Source: Ignavibacteria bacterium
GTDB taxonomy: Bacteria > Bacteroidota > Ignavibacteria > Ignavibacteriales > Melioribacteraceae
NCBI GenBank assembly: GCA_027347805.1
Contig: DAIEQP010000262.1
Location: forward strand, 1-9,639
Direction of reading: 5' to 3'
Length of the DNA: 9,639 bases
Part shown: positions 1-7,469 of the stretch, piece by piece
Position numbering within the stretch: the first letter of the stretch is position 1
Layout of the letters: every line of letters starts with the position of its first letter
Notes under the pieces: model-generated
What the model was told of the DNA's origin: nothing
Seen by the model: only the letters and a program-made list of their open reading frames with translations
Databases searched by the model: none
Translations under genes and position numbers: made by a program

Positions 1-2484
1 TGTTTCAAGACTTCCCGGTAATGATAAAATATTTTGAGACTTAACCTGATTTACTTCTTCATCCTTTGGCGGGTTATCGCCAATATAATTTGATGTTTCC
101 TTAAATATTTCTTTCATGGATTCAATTGTTTTGTCTGCCTGAACAATTCCATAAAATATATATGGTCTTTGTCCGCGTGCATTTGGCATAAAGCTTCCGG
201 AGCCATATGACCAGTGTTTATCTTCACGAAGATTCATATTGATTCTTGATGTAAACATTCCGCCCAGAATATCATTCATTGTTTCAATTGCAATATTATC
301 CTTATCGCCATAAGGCGGGGCAATCTGTGATGCAAAAATAATTGACGATTGTGACCCGGGACGATCCATCAGATAAATGACAGGTTTATTTCGCAATGCA
401 ACTTCCTTAATTTCCTTTTTAGGAACATCGCCTGCTTTCCAACCGGCAAATAATTTTTCCAGTTTCGGTTTTATTTCATTCATGGTTATATCACCAACTA
501 CAACGAGTGTTGCATTATTTGGTTTGAACCAAGTCTGATGGAATTTAACCATATCATTACGTGTCATTTTCGTTACGGTTTCTTCAAATCCTGAACCGGA
601 AAATGGATTTCCGTACGGATGATTTTTTCCATACAGATATTGTGGAACCACACGTAAACCCATTGCAGTTGGCTGGGCTTTTTCTCTTTTAATTCTTACC
701 ACTGTTTCTTTTTTCAACCGATCCAATTCTTTCTCGGGGAAAGATGGATTAAGAATTACATCTGCAAATAAATTTAATGATTGATCCAGATTAGCTTTCA
801 ATGCTGAAAGATTTACAAATGATGCATCTAGATTTGAACCAGTACCAAGATTTGCACCAAGCATTGATAATTCTTCGCTTAATTGAAGCGCATCTTTAGT
901 TTTTGTTCCTTCGTCAAGCATATTCATAGCCAGGCTTGCAGTGCCAGCTGAAGAGAACTGATCGCTTGCATAGCCGGCATCGAGCATAAGATTTAAATTT
1001 ACTACCGGAATAGTTTTTCTTTCTGCCAAAACTATTTTCATTCCGTTTGACAATTCAGCTCTTTCAACTGCAGGGAATTTTGAATCAGGAGGTGTTCCGG
1101 TATCTGGCAGTTTTTTTCTATCAACATCACTTTTACCAGCAGCCAGCTGCGGAAAAGGATTTATTTCCAATTCATAAACACCATCGGATAACCATTTGTT
1201 GCCGACAGCTGTAATTTCTTTTGCTGATGCATCGCTGATATATTTTAAATAAGTTTTATAATAATCGGGCGAACCGCCGTATACCATATTTGTTGCAAGG
1301 ATGTCAGATTTTCCTCCAAAGCCTCCGATGCGTTCGATTCCGCGTATAAAACCGGCAAGATACTGAGTCTTAACTTTTTTCAACTCTTTTTCAGTCGGTC
1401 CTGATTTTAAAATTTTTGCTAGTTCTTCATCAATAGCTTTTTCAACTTTTGATAATTCAACACCAGGTTTTACATCTGCATCAATAAAAAACTGTCCTCC
1501 GATTTCATTATCCCACAAATAAGAACTCACGCGTGTAGCAATCTGCTCATCATAAACTAATCTTTTATATAAACGGCTAGTTTTTCCGGATGTAAGAATA
1601 TTTGCAAAAAGTTCTAGCTGAGCTGTTTCTTTTTGTCCCCAGCCCGGTACGTTCCAAACTTTATATAATCTTGATTGCGGAACCCGATCCTGAGCAACCT
1701 GTCTTCTCGAACCGCTCATCTTTGAAACATATGATTGGAATTTTGATACTGGTGGTCCAGGAGGAATATCTCCAAAATATTTTTCTGCTTTTTGTTTTGC
1801 TTCTTCAATTGTAACATCGCCGGCGATAACAAGCACTGCATTGTTGGGACCGTAATATGATTTAAACCATTCATGAACGTCTTCAAGTTTTGCAGCAGTC
1901 AAATCTTCCATTGAACCAATAACCGTCCAGGAATATGGATGTCCTTTGGGATATGTACCGGCAGTGATTAATTCTTCTGAAATTGCATAAGGTTCATTTT
2001 CGCCCTGACGCTTTTCGTTTTGGACAACACCGCGCTGCTCGTCTAGTTTTGCCTGAGTGACAGCGCCGAGCAAGTGTCCCATGCGGTCGCTTTCCATCCA
2101 CATAGCAAGATCAAAAGCGCTCTTCGGAACATTTTCAAAATAATTAGTGCGGTCGTTATTTGTAGTTCCATTCAAATCTGTAGAACCGATTTTTTCCATC
2201 ACTTTGAAATAATCATCATTATAATTTTCACTTCCGTTGAACATCAGATGTTCAAACAAGTGAGCGAAACCGGTTTTTCCAAATTTTTCATTTTTTGAAC
2301 CGACATGGTACCAAATATTTACCGCTACAATTGGTGCCTTGTGATCTTCATGAACAATCACAGTAAGTCCATTGCTCAAGACGAACTTTTGAAATGGAAT
2401 GTTGATGTCTTCCACTTTTTGTGGGAATAAATTGGAAGTAATACCCAGCAATAACAGGAACACAAACAATGTTTTTGCTTTCAT
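1..2484 (-). CDS. Secreted M16 family zinc metallopeptidase (two-domain, pitrilysin/insulinase type), C-terminus cut by window edge
   Basis: I translated this frame directly: it is open for 828 codons from the ATG at 2484 down to base 1, so the 3' end is missing. The N-terminus MKAKTLFVFLLLLGITSNLF is a signal peptide, so the enzyme should act in the periplasm or at the outer membrane, probably degrading peptides. The N-terminal peptidase domain carries the inverted zinc motif HLFEH at H75-H79 (ligands H75 and H79, catalytic E78). The third ligand is probably E157 in GVVQNEKRQ. The second M16 domain (from about residue 480) has no HxxEH: the equivalent stretch near residues 514-529 reads SLAMNMLDEGT. 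It does keep the substrate-binding Arg/Tyr pair of M16B C-terminal domains, R753 and Y760 in LREDKHWSYG. So one chain carries an active half and a non-catalytic half, as in two-domain M16 proteins of roughly 900-950 residues. GAGAGGA lies just before the start. The family is secure; the substrate is unknown. Confidence 0.93.
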   Translation of the reverse strand, partial: MKAKTLFVFLLLLGITSNLFPQKVEDINIPFQKFVLSNGLTVIVHEDHKAPIVAVNIWYHVGSKNEKFGKTGFAHLFEHLMFNGSENYNDDYFKVMEKIGSTDLNGTTNNDRTNYFENVPKSAFDLAMWMESDRMGHLLGAVTQAKLDEQRGVVQNEKRQGENEPYAISEELITAGTYPKGHPYSWTVIGSMEDLTAAKLEDVHEWFKSYYGPNNAVLVIAGDVTIEEAKQKAEKYFGDIPPGPPVSKFQSYVSKMSGSRRQVAQDRVPQSRLYKVWNVPGWGQKETAQLELFANILTSGKTSRLYKRLVYDEQIATRVSSYLWDNEIGGQFFIDADVKPGVELSKVEKAIDEELAKILKSGPTEKELKKVKTQYLAGFIRGIERIGGFGGKSDILATNMVYGGSPDYYKTYLKYISDASAKEITAVGNKWLSDGVYELEINPFPQLAAGKSDVDRKKLPDTGTPPDSKFPAVERAELSNGMKIVLAERKTIPVVNLNLMLDAGYASDQFSSAGTASLAMNMLDEGTKTKDALQLSEELSMLGANLGTGSNLDASFVNLSALKANLDQSLNLFADVILNPSFPEKELDRLKKETVVRIKREKAQPTAMGLRVVPQYLYGKNHPYGNPFSGSGFEETVTKMTRNDMVKFHQTWFKPNNATLVVVGDITMNEIKPKLEKLFAGWKAGDVPKKEIKEVALRNKPVIYLMDRPGSQSSIIFASQIAPPYGDKDNIAIETMNDILGGMFTSRINMNLREDKHWSYGSGSFMPNARGQRPYIFYGIVQADKTIESMKEIFKETSNYIGDNPPKDEEVNQVKSQNILSLPGSLET

Positions 2485-2595
2485 ATATCCTCTCGTTTTG
2501 TGATGAATTTTTATAGAAATGAAATTCAATAAATTTTGAAGAACTTAAACTTGCCGGTAAATTATGAAAGAATTTTGAGAAGTATTATACCGCTT

Positions 2596-2624
2596 AAAAA
2601 AAAAGCCCCGCTTTCTGCGGGGCT
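2596..2624 (-). terminator. Rho-independent terminator of the DUF4920-like gene
   Basis: On the minus strand this is AGCCCCGC, a 5-base loop, then GCGGGGCT: a perfect 8-bp GC-rich stem followed by a run of nine Ts (A tract 2596-2604 on the plus strand). It sits about 27 bp past the stop of the DUF4920-like gene and before the M16 protease start, so it separates these two same-strand genes into different transcripts. Confidence 0.92.
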
Positions 2625-2651
2625 AGCATTCATTAAAGAAAAATCAATTTT

Positions 2652-3203
2652 TTACTTTATTACTGCCCCTAAACCTTTTATCTGGTAAACTTTCTTTTCA
2701 GCACCTGCACAGCAATCATCTTTTTCTTTTTTAGATTTAGCATCAGCCATCTTTTCATCACATTCTTTTTTATCCATTTTAGCTTTACCATCTTTCTTCA
2801 TTTCCTTATCAGCACATTCTTTCATATCCATCTTTGCATTGCCTTCTTTTTTCATTTCTTTATCGCATGACATTTCCGGTTTTACTTCTTCAACGGTTCC
2901 TTCAACCAAAGCAGTTTTTCCTTTGCTGTCTTTTGGAAACACAATTTCGCCATCATTAACTTTTACTTTTATTTTTTGTCCTTTCTTATCACCGGCAACT
3001 TCAATCCAGCATCCTTTTTCCTTACATACGCCAAGAATTTTTCCTTCAACAAGAACCGGTTTACCTTCAAAGTCTGTCGGGTTTGAAAGAATTTTTGAAA
3101 CAGGGGTTTTATCTTTTAAAGTAATTGCTTTTCCAAGTTGTTTTTCTGCGGCGTTGATAAAGGTTGCAGTAATTAAAACCGCTAATAAAATAACTTTCTT
3201 CAT
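2652..3203 (-). CDS. Exported DUF4920-like protein with Lys/Met/Cys-rich repeat insert
   Basis: This 183-residue protein starts with a signal peptide (MKKVILLAVLITATFINAAE, likely cleaved after about residue 19), so it is periplasmic. Residues 20-107 resemble the small beta-barrel DUF4920 family: a GKPVLVEGKI strand, the GVCKEKGCWIEV motif with C60 and C65, and a second VEGTVEEV strand near 100-107. The C-terminal YQIKGLGAVIK fits the usual end of that family. Between these, residues about 108-168 form a charged insert of Lys, Asp, Glu, Met and Cys with an 18-residue repeat, which I do not know from typical members. The function of the family is not established; the Cys and Met content suggests metal or redox chemistry, but that is inference. 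GGAGA lies about 6 bases before the ATG. The gene stands alone, diverging from priA, with a strong terminator behind it. Confidence 0.85.
   Translation of the reverse strand: MKKVILLAVLITATFINAAEKQLGKAITLKDKTPVSKILSNPTDFEGKPVLVEGKILGVCKEKGCWIEVAGDKKGQKIKVKVNDGEIVFPKDSKGKTALVEGTVEEVKPEMSCDKEMKKEGNAKMDMKECADKEMKKDGKAKMDKKECDEKMADAKSKKEKDDCCAGAEKKVYQIKGLGAVIK
2757..2864 (-). repeat. Two 54-bp in-frame tandem repeats inside the DUF4920-like gene
   Basis: Copy one (2811-2864) and copy two (2757-2810) match at 44 of 54 bases by hand alignment. They encode DKEMKKEGNAKMDMKEC-A and DKEMKKDGKAKMDKKEC-D, residues 114-131 and 132-149. A third, decayed copy may follow (EKMADAKSKKEKDDCC, to C165). Each unit ends in Cys, giving Cys at 113, 130, 148 and 164/165, with Met in between. 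The pattern points to duplication within the gene. Confidence 0.85.
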
Positions 3204-3281
3204 TATTTCTCCATGATTGATTATTTAGTGGGCTAAAATTAGCAGAAGTTACCCGTTTATGCAATCCAGATAATCAATTGT

Positions 3282-3289
3282 TATATTTG
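3282..3289 (+). promoter_or_regulatory. Candidate Bacteroidota-type -7 box for priA
   Basis: TATATTTG matches the TAnnTTTG consensus of the Bacteroidota primary sigma factor exactly. A loose -33-like TTTATG lies at 3256-3261, slightly farther upstream than ideal. It would give priA a leader of about 70 nt that contains the hairpins at 3324-3364. The call depends on the host really being Bacteroidota-like. Confidence 0.35.
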
Positions 3290-3323
3290 AATAACAGCTA
3301 TCAGATGAAGGCGCTCTGCCAAG

Positions 3324-3364
3324 GCTTTTAGCTGATCACAAATACTAAAAGCTGAGAGCTAAAA
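3324..3364 (+). promoter_or_regulatory. Overlapping inverted repeats immediately before priA
   Basis: GCTTTTAG (3324-3331) is a perfect inverted match to CTAAAAGC (3345-3352) across a 13-base loop. The same left arm, read as TTTTAGCT (3326-3333), is also a perfect inverted match to AGCTAAAA (3357-3364), which touches the priA ATG at 3365. The two 8-bp hairpins cannot form together. The second would bury the weak GAGAG ribosome-binding stretch at 3354-3358 in its loop and arm. This could be a leader-RNA switch, an operator, or just AT-rich AGCT-containing simple sequence. Confidence 0.5.
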
Positions 3365-5827
3365 ATGTTTTGCCAGGTTGTCTTTCCTTTGCCATTTCGA
3401 AATTCATTTACGTACTCTGTGCCGGATGAATTAAAAACTTCCGCTAAAATTGGTGTTCGGGCAGTTGTTCCTTTTGGTAAAAGAATTTTAACCGGCTTTG
3501 TAATATCTGTTTCTGAGAAAACAGTTGTAAAAGAAAAAATAAAACCTGTTCGAGATATTCTTGATGAACTCCCAATCTTCGATGAAACGGCTCTTAAGTT
3601 TTATGAATGGATTTCAGAATATTATTTGAGTTCGCTTGGTGAGGCGCTAAGAAATTCCGTCCCTTACGGTAGCGACGTTGAATCCAAGAGAAAAGTTGTT
3701 GTTGATATTCCATTTTGTTCTCAGCTGCTGAACCAGGAACAAAGAAAGAACTCTCCTCGGGCAAAATTATTAACGGCGTTAACCGAAAAAGAAGTCCACA
3801 ATATTTCGCAGCTGCAAAAACAATTGAAAAGCAAAAGTATTTATTCTTCTTTACGATCACTGGAAAAAATCGGCGCACTTTCAATTCTGGATCTTGTTGA
3901 ACAGGGAAAAGTTAAAGCGAAAAAAGTAGCTTTTCTTAAACTTACAAAACCCGTTGATGAGATTTATGATTTAATGCCGGAGATGGAAAGAAAATCTCCA
4001 AAACAAATTGTAATTCTGCTTGAATTAATTGCGGCTAAAGAACCTATTCAGCAATCGGAGCTGCTTAAAAAGACAAATATCAGTTCTGCGGCAGTAAACG
4101 GCTTGCTTAAAAAAGGATTGATTGAAGTTTTCGAAAAGGAAATCGAGCGGGTTTATTCGGAAACCTATTCGGAAGAAATAAAAAACATCGAACTTACTTC
4201 CGACCAAAATAAAATTGTTGCCGCAGTTGGAACAAAAATAAAAGAAAAAGAATTTGATACATTTTTAATTCATGGTGTTACTGGGAGCGGTAAAACCCAG
4301 GTGTATATTGAACTTGCTAAAGATGCAATTGAAATCGGCAAGAGTGTAATAATTCTTGTCCCTGAAATTTCCTTAACTCCGCAAATTACTTCCCGTTTCT
4401 TTAATTATTTCAAGGATCAAACAGCAGTTCTTCACAGCAGAATGTCGCTTGGGGAAAGATATGATTCATGGAGAGGAATTGTTGCGGGGAAGTATAAAGT
4501 TGTGATTGGACCACGTTCAGCTTTATTTGCGCCGTTACAAAACGTGGGATTAATAGTTGTTGATGAAGAACATGATCAGAGTTATAAGCAGCAGGATCTT
4601 GTTCCTAAATACAACGCAAGAGATGCTGCCATTATTCGAGCAAAATTTTCTGATTGTCCTGTGGTTCTCGGCTCTGCTACTCCATCAATAGAAAGCATGT
4701 ACAATTCAAAGACGGGAAAATTCAAATTGCTTGAACTTCCCGATAGAATTGATAATGCCAAACTTCCTTCAATAAAACTTGTAGATGTTACAATCGAAAA
4801 GAAAAAAAAGAAGATGGAGGGAATTTTTTCCCAACCTCTTCTGGAGGCAATCGGCGAGAGAATTAAAAGAATTGAAAGCGTTATTGTTTTGCAGAACCGC
4901 CGGGGTTTTGCAACACAGGTTTTTTGCAACGATTGCGGCGAAGTACTTACATGTCCCAACTGTTCGGTTTCAATGGTTCATCATCTTAGTAAAAATATTT
5001 TGCAATGCCACTATTGCGGTATAATTCAGCCTGTTGTAAAAGCCTGCCCAACATGTGGTTCAATCGGATTAAAATTTTTTGGAACAGGAACACAGCGCGT
5101 TGAAGATGAACTGGATTATTATTTTCCTGATACAAAAATAGAAAGGGTTGATTCTGATTCTGTAAGCAAAAAGGGCGCGCTTGGAGAAATATTAAACCGG
5201 TTCCGCAAAGGTGAAATTCAAATTCTTGTAGGCACGCAAATGGTATCCAAGGGCTTGGATTTTGGAAATGTGACTCTCGTCTGTGTGGTTGCTGCAGAAA
5301 CTTCACTTTGGATTCCCGATTTTCGTGCTGATGAAAGAACATTTCAATTGTTAACTCAGGTATCGGGCCGTGCGGGCAGAAGCGAGAAAGAAGGCGAAGT
5401 AATAATTCAAACTCAGAATCAAAAACATTTTGTGCTGCAAAAAGTTTTAGCGAATGACTATAAAAGTTTTTATGAAAAAGAAATATTGCTTCGCGAGCAG
5501 GGAGGTTACCCGCCATTCACTAGAATAGGATTGATTGAAGTAAAAGATGAAAAAGAAGATCGGGCACGCGGGGCAATTCATGATTTATTTAATTATCTGA
5601 AACAGTTTCAAAAAGGACTTCAGATTACCCCGCCGACTGAAGCAATAATTTATCGTATAAAAGGCTTTTACCGCTGGCAGATTTTAATTAAGTGCAGCAA
5701 GAAATATGATCCATCCGGTAAAATTCTGCGTGCTGCAATAATGAATACGATAATAGAGTTTAATCAAAAGTCGAGATTTAAAGAAGTAAAACTGATTGTT
5801 GATATAGATCCGCAAAACATTATATGA
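3365..5827 (+). CDS. priA: Primosomal replication restart helicase PriA
   Basis: PriA is the 3'-5' DNA helicase that recognises stalled forks and reloads the replisome. The 820 residues contain an N-terminal 3'-end-binding domain (1-105, with FPLPFRNSFTYSVP and VPFGKRILTGFV), a winged-helix stretch (about 110-270), and the helicase core. Motifs seen are Walker A GVTGSGKT (304-311), motif Ia LVPEISLTPQ (331-340), Walker B DEEH (400-403), GSATPSIES (436-444), VGTQMVSKGLDF (622-633) and QVSGRAGR (665-672). Eight cysteines bind two zincs: 521, 524, 530, 533, 548, 551, 561, 564. It is longer than E. coli PriA (732) mainly in the linker and winged-helix part. A lysine run at 479-483 is coded by an A-rich tract including eight As (4802-4809), but the frame is intact. 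The ATG at 3365 fits the family N-terminus; its ribosome-binding site is weak. It overlaps rluE by 4 bp. Confidence 0.98.
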   Translation: MFCQVVFPLPFRNSFTYSVPDELKTSAKIGVRAVVPFGKRILTGFVISVSEKTVVKEKIKPVRDILDELPIFDETALKFYEWISEYYLSSLGEALRNSVPYGSDVESKRKVVVDIPFCSQLLNQEQRKNSPRAKLLTALTEKEVHNISQLQKQLKSKSIYSSLRSLEKIGALSILDLVEQGKVKAKKVAFLKLTKPVDEIYDLMPEMERKSPKQIVILLELIAAKEPIQQSELLKKTNISSAAVNGLLKKGLIEVFEKEIERVYSETYSEEIKNIELTSDQNKIVAAVGTKIKEKEFDTFLIHGVTGSGKTQVYIELAKDAIEIGKSVIILVPEISLTPQITSRFFNYFKDQTAVLHSRMSLGERYDSWRGIVAGKYKVVIGPRSALFAPLQNVGLIVVDEEHDQSYKQQDLVPKYNARDAAIIRAKFSDCPVVLGSATPSIESMYNSKTGKFKLLELPDRIDNAKLPSIKLVDVTIEKKKKKMEGIFSQPLLEAIGERIKRIESVIVLQNRRGFATQVFCNDCGEVLTCPNCSVSMVHHLSKNILQCHYCGIIQPVVKACPTCGSIGLKFFGTGTQRVEDELDYYFPDTKIERVDSDSVSKKGALGEILNRFRKGEIQILVGTQMVSKGLDFGNVTLVCVVAAETSLWIPDFRADERTFQLLTQVSGRAGRSEKEGEVIIQTQNQKHFVLQKVLANDYKSFYEKEILLREQGGYPPFTRIGLIEVKDEKEDRARGAIHDLFNYLKQFQKGLQITPPTEAIIYRIKGFYRWQILIKCSKKYDPSGKILRAAIMNTIIEFNQKSRFKEVKLIVDIDPQNII

Positions 5828-6411
5828 TATCGGGCAGCCGCTACAAATATTTTATTCTTAATAAACCGTATGGAGTGTTAACTCAATTCACAGATGATCA
5901 AAACCGCCCTACACTTGGTTCGCTTCATAAATTCCCGAAAGATGTTTATCCTGTTGGCAGACTGGATATGGATAGTGAAGGACTGCTTTTGTTAACTAAT
6001 GATAAACAACTTACTGAAAACCTGCTGGATCCAAAATATAAACATGAAAGAGAATATTTTGCTCAGGTAGAAGGAATTCCTGGTAAAGAGGCAATCAAGA
6101 AACTTTGTGATGGAGTTCTTATAGAAGGCAAAAAAACATTGCCTGCAAAAGCAAAATTAATTGACGATCCTAATTTTCCGGAACGAATTCCTCCGATCAG
6201 GGAAAGAAAAACAATTCCAACCAGCTGGATTAGTTTAACACTTGTTGAAGGAAGAAACAGGCAGGTAAGAAAAATGACCGCAGCGGTTGGTTATCCAACA
6301 TTGCGTCTTGTTCGTGTTAGAATCAAAAATATATTGATTGGAAATTTGAAACCGGGTGAAGTTAGAGAATTAAGCGAAAAAGAAATTATTGCACTGACAA
6401 GAATTAAATAA
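5824..6411 (+). CDS. rluE: 23S rRNA pseudouridine synthase of the RluE/RsuA family
   Basis: The enzyme isomerises a uridine of 23S rRNA to pseudouridine (U2457 in E. coli for RluE). At 195 residues it lacks the N-terminal S4 domain of RsuA and RluB, as RluE does. Visible motifs are FILNKPYGVLTQFTD (10-24), the catalytic loop VGRLDMDSEGLLLLTND (44-60) with nucleophile D48, the RluE-like PPIRERKTIPTSW (123-135), and EGRNRQVRKM (142-151) followed by VGYPTLRLVR. The QFTD and IPTSW signatures favour RluE over RluB or RsuA. The start codon is part of ATGA (5824-5827), shared with the priA stop, so translation is probably coupled to priA. No separate promoter is needed. The exact rRNA target in this organism is inferred from E. 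coli. Confidence 0.93.
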   Translation: MISGSRYKYFILNKPYGVLTQFTDDQNRPTLGSLHKFPKDVYPVGRLDMDSEGLLLLTNDKQLTENLLDPKYKHEREYFAQVEGIPGKEAIKKLCDGVLIEGKKTLPAKAKLIDDPNFPERIPPIRERKTIPTSWISLTLVEGRNRQVRKMTAAVGYPTLRLVRVRIKNILIGNLKPGEVRELSEKEIIALTRIK

Positions 6412-6435
6412 TACCACGATAGCATGCCTGTCGGC

Positions 6436-6467
6436 AAAAAAGCGAAGCCGGGGTGTCCGACTTCGCT
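6436..6467 (-). terminator. Rho-independent terminator of the Yip1-family gene
   Basis: On the minus strand AGCGAAG (6461-6467) and CTTCGCT (6441-6447) form a 7-bp stem. After one mismatch three more pairs close a 5-base loop (6452-6456). The stem is followed by six Ts (A tract 6436-6441). It lies about 28 bp past the Yip1-family stop. On the plus strand the same hairpin has no immediate T run, but seven Ts occur at 6490-6496, so it may help to end rluE mRNA too. Confidence 0.8.
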
Positions 6468-6494
6468 CAAATGAAAACATTCTATATAATTTTT

Positions 6495-7325
6495 TTATCC
6501 TGCAAAAGCTGAAAGGAATGGAACTGCTTTTGCAATGTAGAAAAAGAGAAGTCCGAAAATAATCCATACTGCAAAAACTGTAATAACATATTTTTTAATG
6601 TCATCTGATTTATTCATCTTGGCTAATCCAATACCGAAAATGAAATAAAACCAGATAGAAACGATATCAAGCTTGCCGAGTATAAATCCGGTTATTGTGG
6701 ATTTTTCCATACCCATAAAATCAGCAACGCTTATTCCAACCATTAATTTGCTCATTGCCATGGATATAATAACCATTATGATGTAACCAATTGAACCAAT
6801 GTAATGGGGCAGGCCATAAGCAACCATAACATCTTTATAGGTACCGGCTCCTTTCAAACCAAATTTTGTAACAAGTAAAAAGAATCCGGATATGACAAAG
6901 AATACAATAAACATTACAATTGGAGTTCCAACAATTAATCCAATTGCCTGAAAAGCATTACCTTGTTCCATATTGTCTTCAATTCTAGCCATTTGTTCAT
7001 CTGCCTGATCGCGCGTCATCTGTCCTTTTTTTACAGCCTCATCAAAATTTTTCTCGATCTGCTGCAATCCTTTTTCTTTCTGCTGCTGGCGTATTTCAGC
7101 ATTTGTTCTTAAAACAAATTGTCCGAGTATTATAACAACAATCATTACAAACACTGGTAAAATCCAATCAACTGTCTTAGCAGGAAACTTCGAGATTTTC
7201 CCGTAAGTATTCTGCGGTTCAGTAAATAATCCAACAAGCTTATCAGTGTGTGAAAGTTCCTGTTCTTCCTGATTCTCTTCAATGGAGGACATCTTAGGCG
7301 CATCCTGGTTTTGCATTTCTTCCAT
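6495..7325 (-). CDS. Yip1-family integral membrane protein
   Basis: This 276-residue protein has an acidic, Gln/Glu-rich cytoplasmic start (1-28) and then LVGLFTEPQNTYGKIS (30-45), the lead-in typical of bacterial Yip1-domain proteins. Five hydrophobic segments follow: about 53-72, 126-152, 169-195, 219-236 and 245-265. Between the first and second lies a charged, helical, probably coiled-coil stretch (about 74-120, rich in Gln, Lys, Glu) with no cysteines. The bacterial family has no settled biochemical role; membrane organisation or transport assistance are guesses. AGGAGA lies about 9 bases upstream of the ATG at 7325, supporting that start. The gene converges on rluE and diverges from tnaA across 144 bp. 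Membrane topology is clear; family assignment is good but rests on pattern only. Confidence 0.82.
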   Translation of the reverse strand: MEEMQNQDAPKMSSIEENQEEQELSHTDKLVGLFTEPQNTYGKISKFPAKTVDWILPVFVMIVVIILGQFVLRTNAEIRQQQKEKGLQQIEKNFDEAVKKGQMTRDQADEQMARIEDNMEQGNAFQAIGLIVGTPIVMFIVFFVISGFFLLVTKFGLKGAGTYKDVMVAYGLPHYIGSIGYIIMVIISMAMSKLMVGISVADFMGMEKSTITGFILGKLDIVSIWFYFIFGIGLAKMNKSDDIKKYVITVFAVWIIFGLLFFYIAKAVPFLSAFAG

Positions 7326-7469
7326 TTGATTTCTCCTAGTTAATATTGGGTGAGGTTAACTGAATGCAATCTAAAAAAAATACATGCTAATATCATCTTT
7401 TAAAAAGTAGTTTTTACTTCAACAGAGGGTTAATAATTCTTAATTTGCTCTCACTAAAAAAGAGGAATA

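Noticed and set aside
1602..2298. Plus-strand reading frames at 1602-1814 and 2074-2298
   Set aside because: Both lie antisense inside the M16 protease, have no protein-like features of their own, and are shadows of that well-supported gene.
2839..3216. 125-codon plus-strand frame opposite the DUF4920-like gene
   Set aside because: The minus-strand frame has a signal peptide, a ribosome-binding site, a family-like domain and a terminator. The plus-strand frame is its Ser/Phe-rich mirror.
4986..5516. 176-codon minus-strand frame inside priA
   Set aside because: It covers conserved PriA zinc and helicase motifs on the opposite strand, with no independent start signals; it is a shadow frame.
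7405..7419. AAGTA-loop-TACTT inverted repeat in the tnaA/Yip1 gap
   Set aside because: The arms are five bases in very AT-rich sequence and could easily arise by chance; no match to a known operator.
7442..7447. AATTTG near tnaA as a -7 promoter box
   Set aside because: TAATTTG is one base short of TAnnTTTG and has no matching -33 element at the right distance.
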